Shown here: positions 7,972 through 14,039 of the stretch, piece by piece
Layout: each line of letters starts with the position of its first letter
Numbering within the stretch: position 1 is the stretch's first letter
Assembly (NCBI GenBank): GCA_030625695.1
Contig: DAOUQK010000053.1
Coordinates: forward strand, 1 to 14,260
DNA: 14,260 bases
Direction of reading: 5' to 3'
Source of the DNA: Paracoccaceae bacterium
Lineage (GTDB): Bacteria > Pseudomonadota > Alphaproteobacteria > Rhodobacterales > Rhodobacteraceae
Translations under genes and position numbers: made by a program
The notes under the pieces: model-generated
The model's database searches: none
Seen by the model: only the letters and a program-made list of their open reading frames with translations
What the model was told of the DNA's origin: nothing

Positions 7972-8289
7972 ATGAGCACATTTGACGATCGCGAACAGGC
8001 GTTTGAAAACAAATACGCCCACGACGCAGAGATGATATTCAAGGCGGCAGCCCGGTGTAACAAGATGGTCGGCCTATGGGCGGCCGATCTTATGGGCAAA
8101 ACCAGCGCGGACGCTGTGGACTATGCCAAAACCGTGGTGATTGCCGACCTGGAAGAGGCGGGCCACGAAGATGTGGTGCGCAAAGTGGCGGCTGATCTGG
8201 GCGATCTGTCTTCGCCCGAAGCCATTCGCGCCAAGATCGCCGAATTGCTGCCCGAGGCAAAATCGCAGATCATGAACGAAGCCGACTGA
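7972..8289 (+). CDS. F1-ATPase zeta subunit, DUF1476 family (ATP hydrolysis inhibitor)
   Basis: 105 residues, mostly helical and charged, beginning MSTFDDREQAFENKYAHDAE. This is the DUF1476 family, known from Paracoccus denitrificans as the zeta subunit that binds F1 and blocks ATP hydrolysis while permitting synthesis. The inhibitory N-terminal segment (about 1-20) is present and well conserved. The region around FKAAARCNKMVGLWAADLMG (23-42) is typical for the family. The ATG at 7972 is chosen because GAGGA lies 6-7 nt upstream; the longer open frame reaching back opposite purC is not coding. As usual in this group, the gene is not next to the atp operon. It stands alone on the plus strand, divergent from purC, with bmt 140 bp downstream. 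Confidence 0.93.
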   Translation: MSTFDDREQAFENKYAHDAEMIFKAAARCNKMVGLWAADLMGKTSADAVDYAKTVVIADLEEAGHEDVVRKVAADLGDLSSPEAIRAKIAELLPEAKSQIMNEAD

Positions 8290-8296
8290 TTATACG

Positions 8297-8315
8297 CTTC
8301 ATGATCTTCATGAAG
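8297..8315 (+). repeat. Perfect 8-bp inverted repeat upstream of bmt
   Basis: CTTCATGA-TCT-TCATGAAG, perfect arms with a 3-bp centre, starting 8 bp after the zeta-subunit stop. It could be an operator for a regulator of methionine genes (ArsR- or LysR-type dyads look similar) or an RNA stem. It has no T-run and is therefore an unlikely terminator on its own. Confidence 0.45.
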
Positions 8316-8330
8316 GATTAGCATTTGCCA

Positions 8331-8363
8331 TATACCGCCCCCCATGACATGTGGGGCGGTATA
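8331..8363 (+). repeat. Perfect 11-bp hairpin in the bmt leader
   Basis: TATACCGCCCC (8331-8341) and GGGGCGGTATA (8353-8363) pair perfectly around an 11-nt loop. No T-run follows on either strand, so a simple intrinsic terminator is not supported. A further 6-bp pairing (CTCTGG 8376-8381 with CCAGAG 8405-8410) lies between it and the bmt ribosome site. Together they suggest a structured leader or spacer; no known riboswitch was recognised. Confidence 0.5.
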
Positions 8364-8429
8364 CGCATGCGCGTTCTCTGGGCTGCGTTTTTCCAAAGAT
8401 TTATCCAGAGCTTTATCAGGATCAGATTC

Positions 8430-9446
8430 ATGACCAACGCTTTTTCCGCCATGCTGGAAACCCATGACGTGATCCTTGCGGACGGGGCCACTGGCACCAA
8501 CCTGTTCAATGCAGGCCTCATGGCCGGTGACGCACCCGAGCTTTGGAATGTCGATGAACCCGGCAAAATCCGCGCCCTGTATCAGGGGGCGGTCACCGCT
8601 GGCAGTGACATGTTCCTGACCAACACATTCGGCGGCACGGCGGCACGTCTTAAACTGCATAACGCCGAACGCCGGGTGCGCGAACTGTCCCGCGTTGGCG
8701 CCGAACTGGGCCGCGAAGTTGCCGACAAATCGGACCGTAAAATTGTGGTCGCCGGGTCAGTCGGGCCAACCGGCGAAATCATGGAACCAATCGGCCCCCT
8801 CAGCCACGCTCTGGCGGTCGAGATGTTTCACGAACAGGCCGACGGGTTGAAAGAAGGCGGCGCAGACATTGCCTGGCTCGAAACAATTTCGGCCCCCGAA
8901 GAATTCCGCGCCGCCGCCGAGGCTTTTGGCCTTGCCGGTCTGGACTGGTGCGGCACCATGAGCTTTGACACCGCGGGGCGCACCATGATGGGCCTCACGT
9001 CCGCCGATATGGTGAAAATGGTTGACGATCTGGACAACCCGCCTTTGGCCTTCGGGGCCAATTGCGGCACTGGTGCCTCGGACATCCTGCGCACTGTGCT
9101 GGGTTTTGTCGCCCAAGGCACCGAGCGTCCGCTGATCTCGAAAGGCAACGCCGGCATTCCAAAGTACGTCGACGGCCACATCCACTATGATGGTACGCCC
9201 GAACTGATGGCCGACTACGCCGTTCTTGCCCGCGACAGCGGCGCGCGCATCATCGGCGGTTGCTGCGGCACCATGCCCGAGCATTTGCGGCATATGCGTG
9301 AAGCACTTGACACTCGTCCACCCGGCGACCGCCCCACGCTCGACCAAATCACCGAAGCTCTTGGCGCATTCAGTTCTGCATCCGACGGCACCGGCGATGA
9401 TACTGCCCAGCCTGCCCGGCGAAACCGCCGCCGCAAGCGCGCCTGA
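8430..9446 (+). CDS. bmt: Bmt-type homocysteine S-methyltransferase (split MetH or betaine type)
   Basis: Zinc-dependent homocysteine methyltransferase, 338 residues, a single (beta/alpha)8 domain. Visible: ILADGATGTNLF (15-26), TNTFGGTAARL (64-74), VVAGSVGPTGE (106-116), and the zinc ligands C212 in FGANCGTG and C278/C279 in IIGGCCGTMPEH. It has no folate-binding, B12-binding or reactivation domain, unlike full-length MetH. The family includes bacterial betaine-homocysteine methyltransferase and the stand-alone homocysteine part of split B12-dependent methionine synthases. The corrinoid gene at 11438 makes the second reading attractive. The ATG at 8430 is chosen because AGGA lies 8 nt upstream; the frame continues upstream to 8325, but that part has no ribosome site and does not look like the family. 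The C-terminus ends in a basic tail (about 329-338). A terminator follows at 9468. Confidence 0.88.
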   Translation: MTNAFSAMLETHDVILADGATGTNLFNAGLMAGDAPELWNVDEPGKIRALYQGAVTAGSDMFLTNTFGGTAARLKLHNAERRVRELSRVGAELGREVADKSDRKIVVAGSVGPTGEIMEPIGPLSHALAVEMFHEQADGLKEGGADIAWLETISAPEEFRAAAEAFGLAGLDWCGTMSFDTAGRTMMGLTSADMVKMVDDLDNPPLAFGANCGTGASDILRTVLGFVAQGTERPLISKGNAGIPKYVDGHIHYDGTPELMADYAVLARDSGARIIGGCCGTMPEHLRHMREALDTRPPGDRPTLDQITEALGAFSSASDGTGDDTAQPARRNRRRKRA

Positions 9447-9467
9447 CTGCCCGAAGGGCCGCTCATC

Positions 9468-9490
9468 AAGCCCCGAAAAGGGCTTTCTTC
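9468..9490 (+). terminator. Intrinsic terminator of bmt
   Basis: AAGCCC (9468-9473) and GGGCTT (9480-9485) form a stem around CGAAAA, with a GAAA tetraloop inside, followed by TCTTC on the plus strand. It lies 21 bp after the bmt stop and in front of the convergent methyltransferase gene. The T-run is short. Confidence 0.6.
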
Positions 9491-9500
9491 GCTGCTTCCT

Positions 9501-10115
9501 TCACCCGCTTACGGGTTTGCGTGCCACCAGATCAATCAGCGCGGATCGCCCGGAATGGCCGCGCCCTTCGTCCACATCCCGGTTATATTCTTCAAGCCGC
9601 AGGATTTCGAACCCATCATAGATCCCCGCAAGCAATTCAGGCGTATACATGTTCGCCGCATTGGGCGGCCCTCCGGTGCCATATTCCAACTGGCGCGGCA
9701 CATAACCATGCAGCAACAACATGCCCCCCGGAGCCACCGCCTGTCCCAACCAGCGCAATATCCGGTCCCGCAGATCAGGTGGCGCAAACTGAATGAAAAC
9801 CGCCACCACAACGTCATAGGTCTGGGTCCAGTCCCACGCCTCGATATCTGCGATCTGAAAATCGACCGTGACGCCTTTGTCCGTTGCCAGATCCCGCGCC
9901 TTGGCCACCCCTAATTCTGCCTGATCAAACGCCGTCACCTGATGTCCCAAAGATGCAAGGTATACCGAATTGCGCCCTTCCCCATCTGCGACGCACAAAG
10001 TCCTGGCCGCCTTTGGCATCTGCCCGGCCTGTTCCTTCAGGAACTGCGCTGGCTCTTTGCCAAACAAATACCCTGGTGCCTGATACCTGTTGTCCCAGAA
10101 TTCCAACTCAGCCAT
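9501..10115 (-). CDS. Small class I SAM-dependent methyltransferase (TehB-like)
   Basis: 204 residues with a Rossmann methyltransferase fold. Start FWDNRYQAPGYLFGKEPAQFL, then motif I LCVADGEGRNSVYLA (40-54), the acidic residue after strand 2 (D64 in TAFDQAE), an acidic DIEAWDW (90-96) and motif DVVVAVFIQFAPPDLR (101-116). This combination is typical of proteins annotated as TehB/thiopurine-like or simply SAM-dependent methyltransferases; the substrate is unknown. The ATG at 10115 has AAAGGGG about 6 nt upstream. It starts 42 nt after the radical SAM gene on the same strand, so the two probably form one operon. It is convergent with bmt. A short ACCCG/CGGGT stem covers the last codons (9503-9516). 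Confidence 0.85.
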   Translation of the reverse strand: MAELEFWDNRYQAPGYLFGKEPAQFLKEQAGQMPKAARTLCVADGEGRNSVYLASLGHQVTAFDQAELGVAKARDLATDKGVTVDFQIADIEAWDWTQTYDVVVAVFIQFAPPDLRDRILRWLGQAVAPGGMLLLHGYVPRQLEYGTGGPPNAANMYTPELLAGIYDGFEILRLEEYNRDVDEGRGHSGRSALIDLVARKPVSG

Positions 10116-10157
10116 GCTTTTCCCCTTTGTTGATGATCGCCACTCTAACCTTGATCT

Positions 10158-11237
10158 TCAGAATAACGAGAGCTGATCCCCAAGTTTCTTCGGTACTTCA
10201 AACAAATCGCATCGCAAAGGCGTGGTTTCCCACGCCAACCCCAACGCCCTGGCCGCCCTTTCAAATCGCCGCGCAATCATCCCGGCGTAAATCCCCTCGC
10301 CGCGCATCCGGCGCCCCCAACGGGCGTCATAATCCAAACCGCCGTGCATCTCCCGCACCCGCGCCATTACCCGTGCCGCCCGCCCCGGCTCGCACTCGGC
10401 CAACCAATCTTGCCAGATCGGCGACACTTCCATCGGCAGACGCAACATGATCCAACTCGCAGCATCCGCACCCGCCTCGGCCCCCGCCGCCAGCAACACC
10501 TCGATCTCATGATCGGTCAGCCCCGGCACAATTGGCGACGTCATCAGACGCACGGGCACCCCTGCGTCGCTCAACCTCCGGATCACCTGCAACCGTCGCT
10601 TTGGTGATGGCGCGCGCGGCTCCATCCGCCGTGAAAGCCCCGCATCCAATGTGGTGATCGACACACCAACCCGCACCAGCCCCCGCGCCGCCATCGGTGC
10701 AAGAATATCCAGATCCCGTTCGACCAAAGCGCCTTTGGTGACAATCGCCACCGGATGATTGAACGCCGATAAAATCTCAAGACACTCGCGCATGATCCCG
10801 CGCGCCTTTTCAACCGGTTGATAGGGATCGGTATTGGTGCCAATGGCGATTGTCGCCACCCGGTAACGGGCTTTGCGCAACTCCCGCTCCAACACCTCGG
10901 CCGCATTGGGGCGCGCCACCAATTGCGTCTCAAAATCCAACCCCGGGGACAGGCCAAGATAGGCATGGGTTGGCCGGGCAAAACAATAGACACAGCCGTG
11001 TTCACAGCCACGGTAAGGGTTGATTGACCGGTCAAACGGCAGATCGGGCGAGCGGTTATAACTGATCAACCGGCGCACCTGTTCATCACGCACCACCGTA
11101 CGGAAAACCCCGCGTTCCTCTGGGATATCCCAATCATCCGATGCCTCAAGCCGCGTCAGATCGTAACGGCCTGAAACATTACCATTGGCCCCACGGCCAC
11201 GCCTTCGCCCCGGCTCAACTGAAATCTCCGCTTTCAT
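10158..11237 (-). CDS. Radical SAM protein, PA0069 family (SplB-related)
   Basis: 359 residues. The [4Fe-4S]-binding motif CEHGCVYC (C78, C82, C85; CX3CX2C) follows NPYRGCEHG, and the SAM-binding strand and rest of the barrel follow (VATIAIGTNTDPYQPVEK at about 128-145, AIVTKGALVERD, GVSITTLDAGLSRRMEPR). This is the PA0069-like family, related to the spore photoproduct lyase SplB but without known function. The N-terminus RRRGRGANGN is typical of the family. The ATG at 11237 has no clear Shine-Dalgarno, and no better start is seen. First gene of a two-gene unit with the methyltransferase; divergent from the corrinoid gene across 200 bp. A role in DNA or RNA repair is often suggested for relatives but cannot be shown here. 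Confidence 0.9.
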   Translation of the reverse strand: MKAEISVEPGRRRGRGANGNVSGRYDLTRLEASDDWDIPEERGVFRTVVRDEQVRRLISYNRSPDLPFDRSINPYRGCEHGCVYCFARPTHAYLGLSPGLDFETQLVARPNAAEVLERELRKARYRVATIAIGTNTDPYQPVEKARGIMRECLEILSAFNHPVAIVTKGALVERDLDILAPMAARGLVRVGVSITTLDAGLSRRMEPRAPSPKRRLQVIRRLSDAGVPVRLMTSPIVPGLTDHEIEVLLAAGAEAGADAASWIMLRLPMEVSPIWQDWLAECEPGRAARVMARVREMHGGLDYDARWGRRMRGEGIYAGMIARRFERAARALGLAWETTPLRCDLFEVPKKLGDQLSLF

Positions 11238-11303
11238 GCGCGCAATTTAGAACATAGAGGGAACACATGCAATAACCCCATCATCTCCATGCAATTTCTT
11301 CAT

Positions 11304-11316
11304 TATCAATTTGATA
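11304..11316. promoter_or_regulatory. Palindromic candidate operator between divergent genes
   Basis: TATCAA-T-TTGATA is a perfect 6-bp dyad with a single central base and fits the LysR-type T-N11-A pattern. On the minus strand its TTGATA serves as a possible upstream hexamer with GATGAT 18 bp further (towards the radical SAM gene). On the plus strand TATGAT (11315-11320) could be the downstream hexamer for the corrinoid gene, although no good partner lies 16-18 bp upstream. A regulator bound here could control both directions. Confidence 0.4.
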
Positions 11317-11326
11317 TGATCGCGCG

Positions 11327-11437
11327 TATTGGTCGGTTGTGGAACGACGCATGTCGCAATTGTCGCAGTCTGGCGGCACCCATTTAGCCACAACAAACTA
11401 TCAGGGGCGGGTGCCCATCACTTAAGGAATCACGTCC
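11327..11437 (+). other. Possible structured leader of the corrinoid gene
   Basis: If transcription begins just after TATGAT, the leader is about 110 nt. It can close on itself by GTTGTGG (11336-11342) pairing with CCACAAC (11388-11394), with an inner stem CGAC-GCAT-GTCG (11345-11356). A further hairpin GGGC-GGGT-GCCC (11405-11416) lies just before the ribosome site AAGGA. No cobalamin-riboswitch B12 box was seen. The fold was read by eye. Confidence 0.3.
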
Positions 11438-12136
11438 ATGTCGGAAGAAGATGACATCATCCTGTCGGAACTAGACGACGAAGAGCTTGTCCAACAGATG
11501 TTTGACGACCTCTACGACGGTCTTAAAGAAGAGATCGAAGAGGCGGTGAATATCCTGCTGGGGCGCAAATGGATGCCCTATGACGTGCTGACCAAGGCGT
11601 TGGTCGGCGGCATGACCATCGTTGGCGCCGATTTCCGTGACGGCATCCTGTTTGTGCCCGAAGTGCTGCTGGCGGCCAATGCCATGAAGGGCGGCATGTC
11701 CATCCTCAAACCACTGCTGGCCGAAACCGGCGCGCCGCAGGTCGGCAAGATGGTGATTGGCACGGTCAAGGGCGATATCCATGATATCGGCAAAAACCTT
11801 GTGGCGATGATGATGGAAGGTGCCGGTTTTGAGGTGATTGATCTTGGCATCAACAATCCGGTGGAAAGCTATCTCGAGGCGCTGGAAACAGAACAGCCCG
11901 ATATCCTTGGCATGTCAGCACTTTTGACCACCACAATGCCTTATATGAAAGTGGTGATCGACACGCTGATCGAACAGGGCAAGCGGGACGATTATGTGGT
12001 GCTGGTCGGCGGCGCGCCTTTGAACGAAGAGTTTTCCAAGGCCATTGGCGCAGATGCCTATTGCCGGGACGCCGCCGTTGCGGTGGAAACGGCCAAGGAA
12101 TTCATGGGCCGTAAACACAACCGGATGAGCGCCTGA
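11438..12136 (+). CDS. Corrinoid (B12-binding) methyltransferase carrier protein
   Basis: 232 residues. The N-terminal helical cap domain (about 1-95, LLGRKWMPYDVLTKALVGGMTIVGADFRDG and FVPEVLLAANAMKGG) is followed by a Rossmann B12-binding domain with GTVKGDIHDIGKN (108-120): D113, H115 and G118 form the DXHXXG motif in which the histidine binds cobalt from below. Further family features are GMSALLTTTMPYM (158-170) and VLVGGAPLNEEF (188-199). It carries the methyl group between a donor methyltransferase and, probably, homocysteine on the Bmt-like protein; in full-length MetH the same domains are fused. The start is the ATG with AAGGA 9 nt upstream. It lies 3 nt before the DUF1638 gene, so the two are translated together. 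The acidic N-terminal tail (1-25) is unusual but not unique. Confidence 0.93.
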   Translation: MSEEDDIILSELDDEELVQQMFDDLYDGLKEEIEEAVNILLGRKWMPYDVLTKALVGGMTIVGADFRDGILFVPEVLLAANAMKGGMSILKPLLAETGAPQVGKMVIGTVKGDIHDIGKNLVAMMMEGAGFEVIDLGINNPVESYLEALETEQPDILGMSALLTTTMPYMKVVIDTLIEQGKRDDYVVLVGGAPLNEEFSKAIGADAYCRDAAVAVETAKEFMGRKHNRMSA

Positions 12137-12139
12137 CCT

Positions 12140-12844
12140 ATGGTCCGGCGCTCCCGAACGGCGCGCCCAACGTCTCGTCGAACTCCCAAAGTCGCGGGTT
12201 TTCCGGATGACCAAAGCCTGACGGAAACCGGCCTGCCTGCCCCGGCTCCTAGGCCCGGTCGTATCCTGGTGATCGCCTGCGGCGCTCTGGCGCGGGAAAT
12301 CCTCGATATCAAATCCCTGAGTGGCTGGGATCACATCGACCTGACCTGCCTGCCGGCCATCCTGCACAATCACCCCGACCTGATCACCAAAGCGGTGGAA
12401 TCAGCCGTCAGCAAACACCGCGCCACTTATGATCAGATATTTGTGGCCTACGCCGATTGCGGCACCGGCGGCCAACTCAAGACGGCCTGCGACCGAATGG
12501 GCGTACAAATAATTCAGGGGCCCCATTGCTACAGCTTTTATGAAGGCAACGCCGCCTTCGCCGCCCGCGACGAAATCACCGCTTTCTACCTGACCGACTT
12601 CCTCGTCCGTCAGTTCGACGCTTTCATCTGGAGACCGCTTGGCCTCGACCGCCACCCGGAATTGCTCGTCTCCTACTTTGGTCACTACACCAAACTGGTC
12701 TACCTGTCGCAAACCAACAACCCGGCCCTGATCGCCCTGGCCAAAACCCACGCCGCCAAACTCGACCTCGAATTCGAGCACCGCCAAACCGGCTACGGCG
12801 ATCTGCAATCCACTCTGACCAACTGGGCCGAAAAACCCACCTAA
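12140..12844 (+). CDS. DUF1638 protein, partner of the corrinoid protein
   Basis: 234 residues; a family of unknown function found in methanogens and alphaproteobacteria, often next to corrinoid proteins. The first 38 residues are basic and proline-rich and look disordered. The core starts at RILVIACGALAREI (41-54). Cysteine- and histidine-containing motifs stand out: IACGA (C47), YADCGTGG (C107) and GPHCYSFYEG (H129-C130), with C70 and C117 besides. They could form a metal or corrinoid-related site; this is inference. It begins 3 nt after the corrinoid stop; the ribosome site is weak, in line with translational coupling. It ends before the hairpin repeat at 12855. No membrane segment or signal peptide. 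Confidence 0.82.
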   Translation: MVRRSRTARPTSRRTPKVAGFPDDQSLTETGLPAPAPRPGRILVIACGALAREILDIKSLSGWDHIDLTCLPAILHNHPDLITKAVESAVSKHRATYDQIFVAYADCGTGGQLKTACDRMGVQIIQGPHCYSFYEGNAAFAARDEITAFYLTDFLVRQFDAFIWRPLGLDRHPELLVSYFGHYTKLVYLSQTNNPALIALAKTHAAKLDLEFEHRQTGYGDLQSTLTNWAEKPT

Positions 12845-12854
12845 CTCATCTTTG

Positions 12855-12903
12855 GTCCTCAAATATCCCGGGGGGAGTCCAAAGGACGGGGGGCTGCCCC
12901 CCC
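12855..12903. repeat. Rhodobacteraceae-type intergenic hairpin repeat, probable two-way terminator
   Basis: Read on the minus strand, a GGGGGG-CAG-CCCCCC stem (12888-12902) is followed by GTCC-TTT-GGAC (12877-12887), then CCCGGGATATTTGAGGACC. The TCC(T)CAAATATCCCGGG string with G/C-run hairpins is one I recall from many Rhodobacteraceae intergenic regions. It fills almost the whole gap between the convergent DUF1638 and sufE genes, and the C-run runs directly into the sufE stop codon. That place fits a terminator, though a T-run is poor on either strand. Confidence 0.55.
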
Positions 12904-13325
12904 TACCCGCTCGCCTCAATCGCCGCGCCCGCAACCAGGCCAATCCGCTCAATCATCGCCCGCAATCCATTCGACCTCTGCGCCGATAAATGCTCATTCA
13001 AGCCCAACCGCTCAAACTCAGCCCGCGCATCCACGTCCACAACCTGCGCCACGTCCAACCCGTTATAAAGCGCGCGCAACACAGCAATCAGACCGCGCAC
13101 AATCATCGCGTCACTTTCCCCGTCAAAGCGAAACACGCCGTCTTCGATACTGGGATGCAGCCAAACCTGCGACGCACAGCCATCCACCTTGGTTGCAGGC
13201 ACTTTCAAAGCCGCCTCCAAAGGTGCCATCTGTTTGCCCAGATCAATCACATAACGATAACGATCTTCCCACTCGTCCAGAAATTCAAAATCCTCGACAA
13301 TATCCTCGAAACCAGGGCTGGCCAT
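12903..13325 (-). CDS. sufE: Cysteine desulfurase-associated protein SufE
   Basis: 140 residues. SufE takes the persulfide sulfur from the cysteine desulfurase SufS and passes it to the SufBCD scaffold for Fe-S cluster assembly. The acceptor cysteine is C50 in KVDGCASQVW (46-55), the hallmark of the family; ALYNGL (85-90) and LSAQRSNGLRAM (113-124) also match. The ATG at 13325 is chosen because GAGGAG lies 5 nt upstream; a GTG two codons earlier overlaps that site and is rejected. The gene stands alone, not with sufBCDS. It is convergent with DUF1638 and divergent from the lipoprotein gene. The last codon is followed at once by a G-run hairpin. Confidence 0.96.
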   Translation of the reverse strand: MASPGFEDIVEDFEFLDEWEDRYRYVIDLGKQMAPLEAALKVPATKVDGCASQVWLHPSIEDGVFRFDGESDAMIVRGLIAVLRALYNGLDVAQVVDVDARAEFERLGLNEHLSAQRSNGLRAMIERIGLVAGAAIEASG

Positions 13326-13331
13326 GATCAC

Positions 13332-13498
13332 TCCTCACAAAATATATCCGGCAAAAGCGGCGTCTTGCCCGCACTACGGCGCGCCCGGCGTCCTGTCCAT
13401 CCCCGTCCATCCCTGCATCACATCTTTTCAAGTGCGACGCGATGCGATAATCCCTTGGGGATTGAGCGACCCGACCATAACAAACAGGCACCCTACCC
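13332..13498. other. Divergent spacer between sufE and the lipoprotein gene
   Basis: No gene seen. It holds a tandem 10-mer (GTCCATCCCC/GTCCATCCCT, 13395-13414) and a possible GATAAT promoter element for the plus-strand gene. Neither has a known function. Confidence 0.35.
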
Positions 13499-14017
13499 AT
13501 GCGCAAACCACTGATGCTGCTTTTGACGACAAGCCTGTTCCTGACGGCTTGTGGCTGGCGCGAAGCCCGCCTGAACCCGCGCAACTGGTTCGGCAAAGGC
13601 CAAACAGTGGCAGTTGAAACGGTCACAGGAACCAACCCCCTGATCCCGCAGAAATCCGCCCTGCGTCGCAAGAAAAAAACCGTGGACACCAGCGTCGCCA
13701 TCGCCACCATCACTGAGTTGCGTATCGACCAAACCCCCACAGGGGCGATCATCCTGGCCACTGGCATCGCCACCCGTCAAGGCGCGTTCAACGCAGAACT
13801 GGTCGCAGATGAACCGGAAGGCGACGATCCGGACGCGACTTCGAATGTCCTGTCTTACACATTCCGGGTAACGTACCCCGGGCCTTTGACGGCTGCCGGA
13901 ACGGCGCATACCAGAACCATCAGCGTGGCCCAAAGCCTGAGCAATCTGGACCTGCGCAACATCCGCCTGATCCGGGTGCAAGGCGCACAAAATGCCATCG
14001 AATCCCGCCGCCGCTGA
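13499..14017 (+). CDS. Hypothetical lipoprotein
   Basis: 172 residues, no known domain recognised. The N-terminus MRKPLMLLLTTSLFLTACG is a lipoprotein signal with a lipobox LTAC; C18 would be lipidated after cleavage. With W20 after CG and no aspartate at +2, sorting to the outer membrane is the expected default. The mature part has a basic stretch RRKKK (56-60) and then a beta-rich C-terminal half, TVDTSVAIATITELRIDQTP and YTFRVTYPGPL, ending in RRR. Similar short lipoproteins occur in Rhodobacterales next to sufE and rnd. The ATG at 13499 has a weak AGG about 11 nt upstream. A GATAAT hexamer (13446-13451) is a possible downstream promoter element. Convergent with rnd. Function unknown. Confidence 0.8.
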   Translation: MRKPLMLLLTTSLFLTACGWREARLNPRNWFGKGQTVAVETVTGTNPLIPQKSALRRKKKTVDTSVAIATITELRIDQTPTGAIILATGIATRQGAFNAELVADEPEGDDPDATSNVLSYTFRVTYPGPLTAAGTAHTRTISVAQSLSNLDLRNIRLIRVQGAQNAIESRRR

Positions 14018-14030
14018 TTCTCTTAGAGAA
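14018..14030. terminator. Short hairpin between convergent lipoprotein and rnd genes
   Basis: TTCTC-TTA-GAGAA, a perfect 5-bp stem in the 22-bp gap between two convergent stop codons. It lacks a clear T-run, so the terminator role is tentative. Confidence 0.25.
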
Positions 14031-14039
14031 AATCGCTGA

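Noticed and set aside
8325..8429. N-terminal extension of the Bmt-like protein
   Set aside because: In frame, but it runs through the perfect hairpin, has no ribosome site, and does not resemble the family; AGGA precedes the ATG at 8430.
11238..11437. Cobalamin riboswitch before the corrinoid gene
   Set aside because: No B12-box-like sequence and the region is too short for the full cobalamin aptamer.
12870..12903. Transposon end or attachment site at the G/C-run hairpin
   Set aside because: No transposase, target-site duplication or integrase nearby; a terminator-like dispersed repeat explains it better.
13329..13331. GTG as the sufE start
   Set aside because: It overlaps the Shine-Dalgarno GAGGAG; the ATG at 13325 has the proper spacing.
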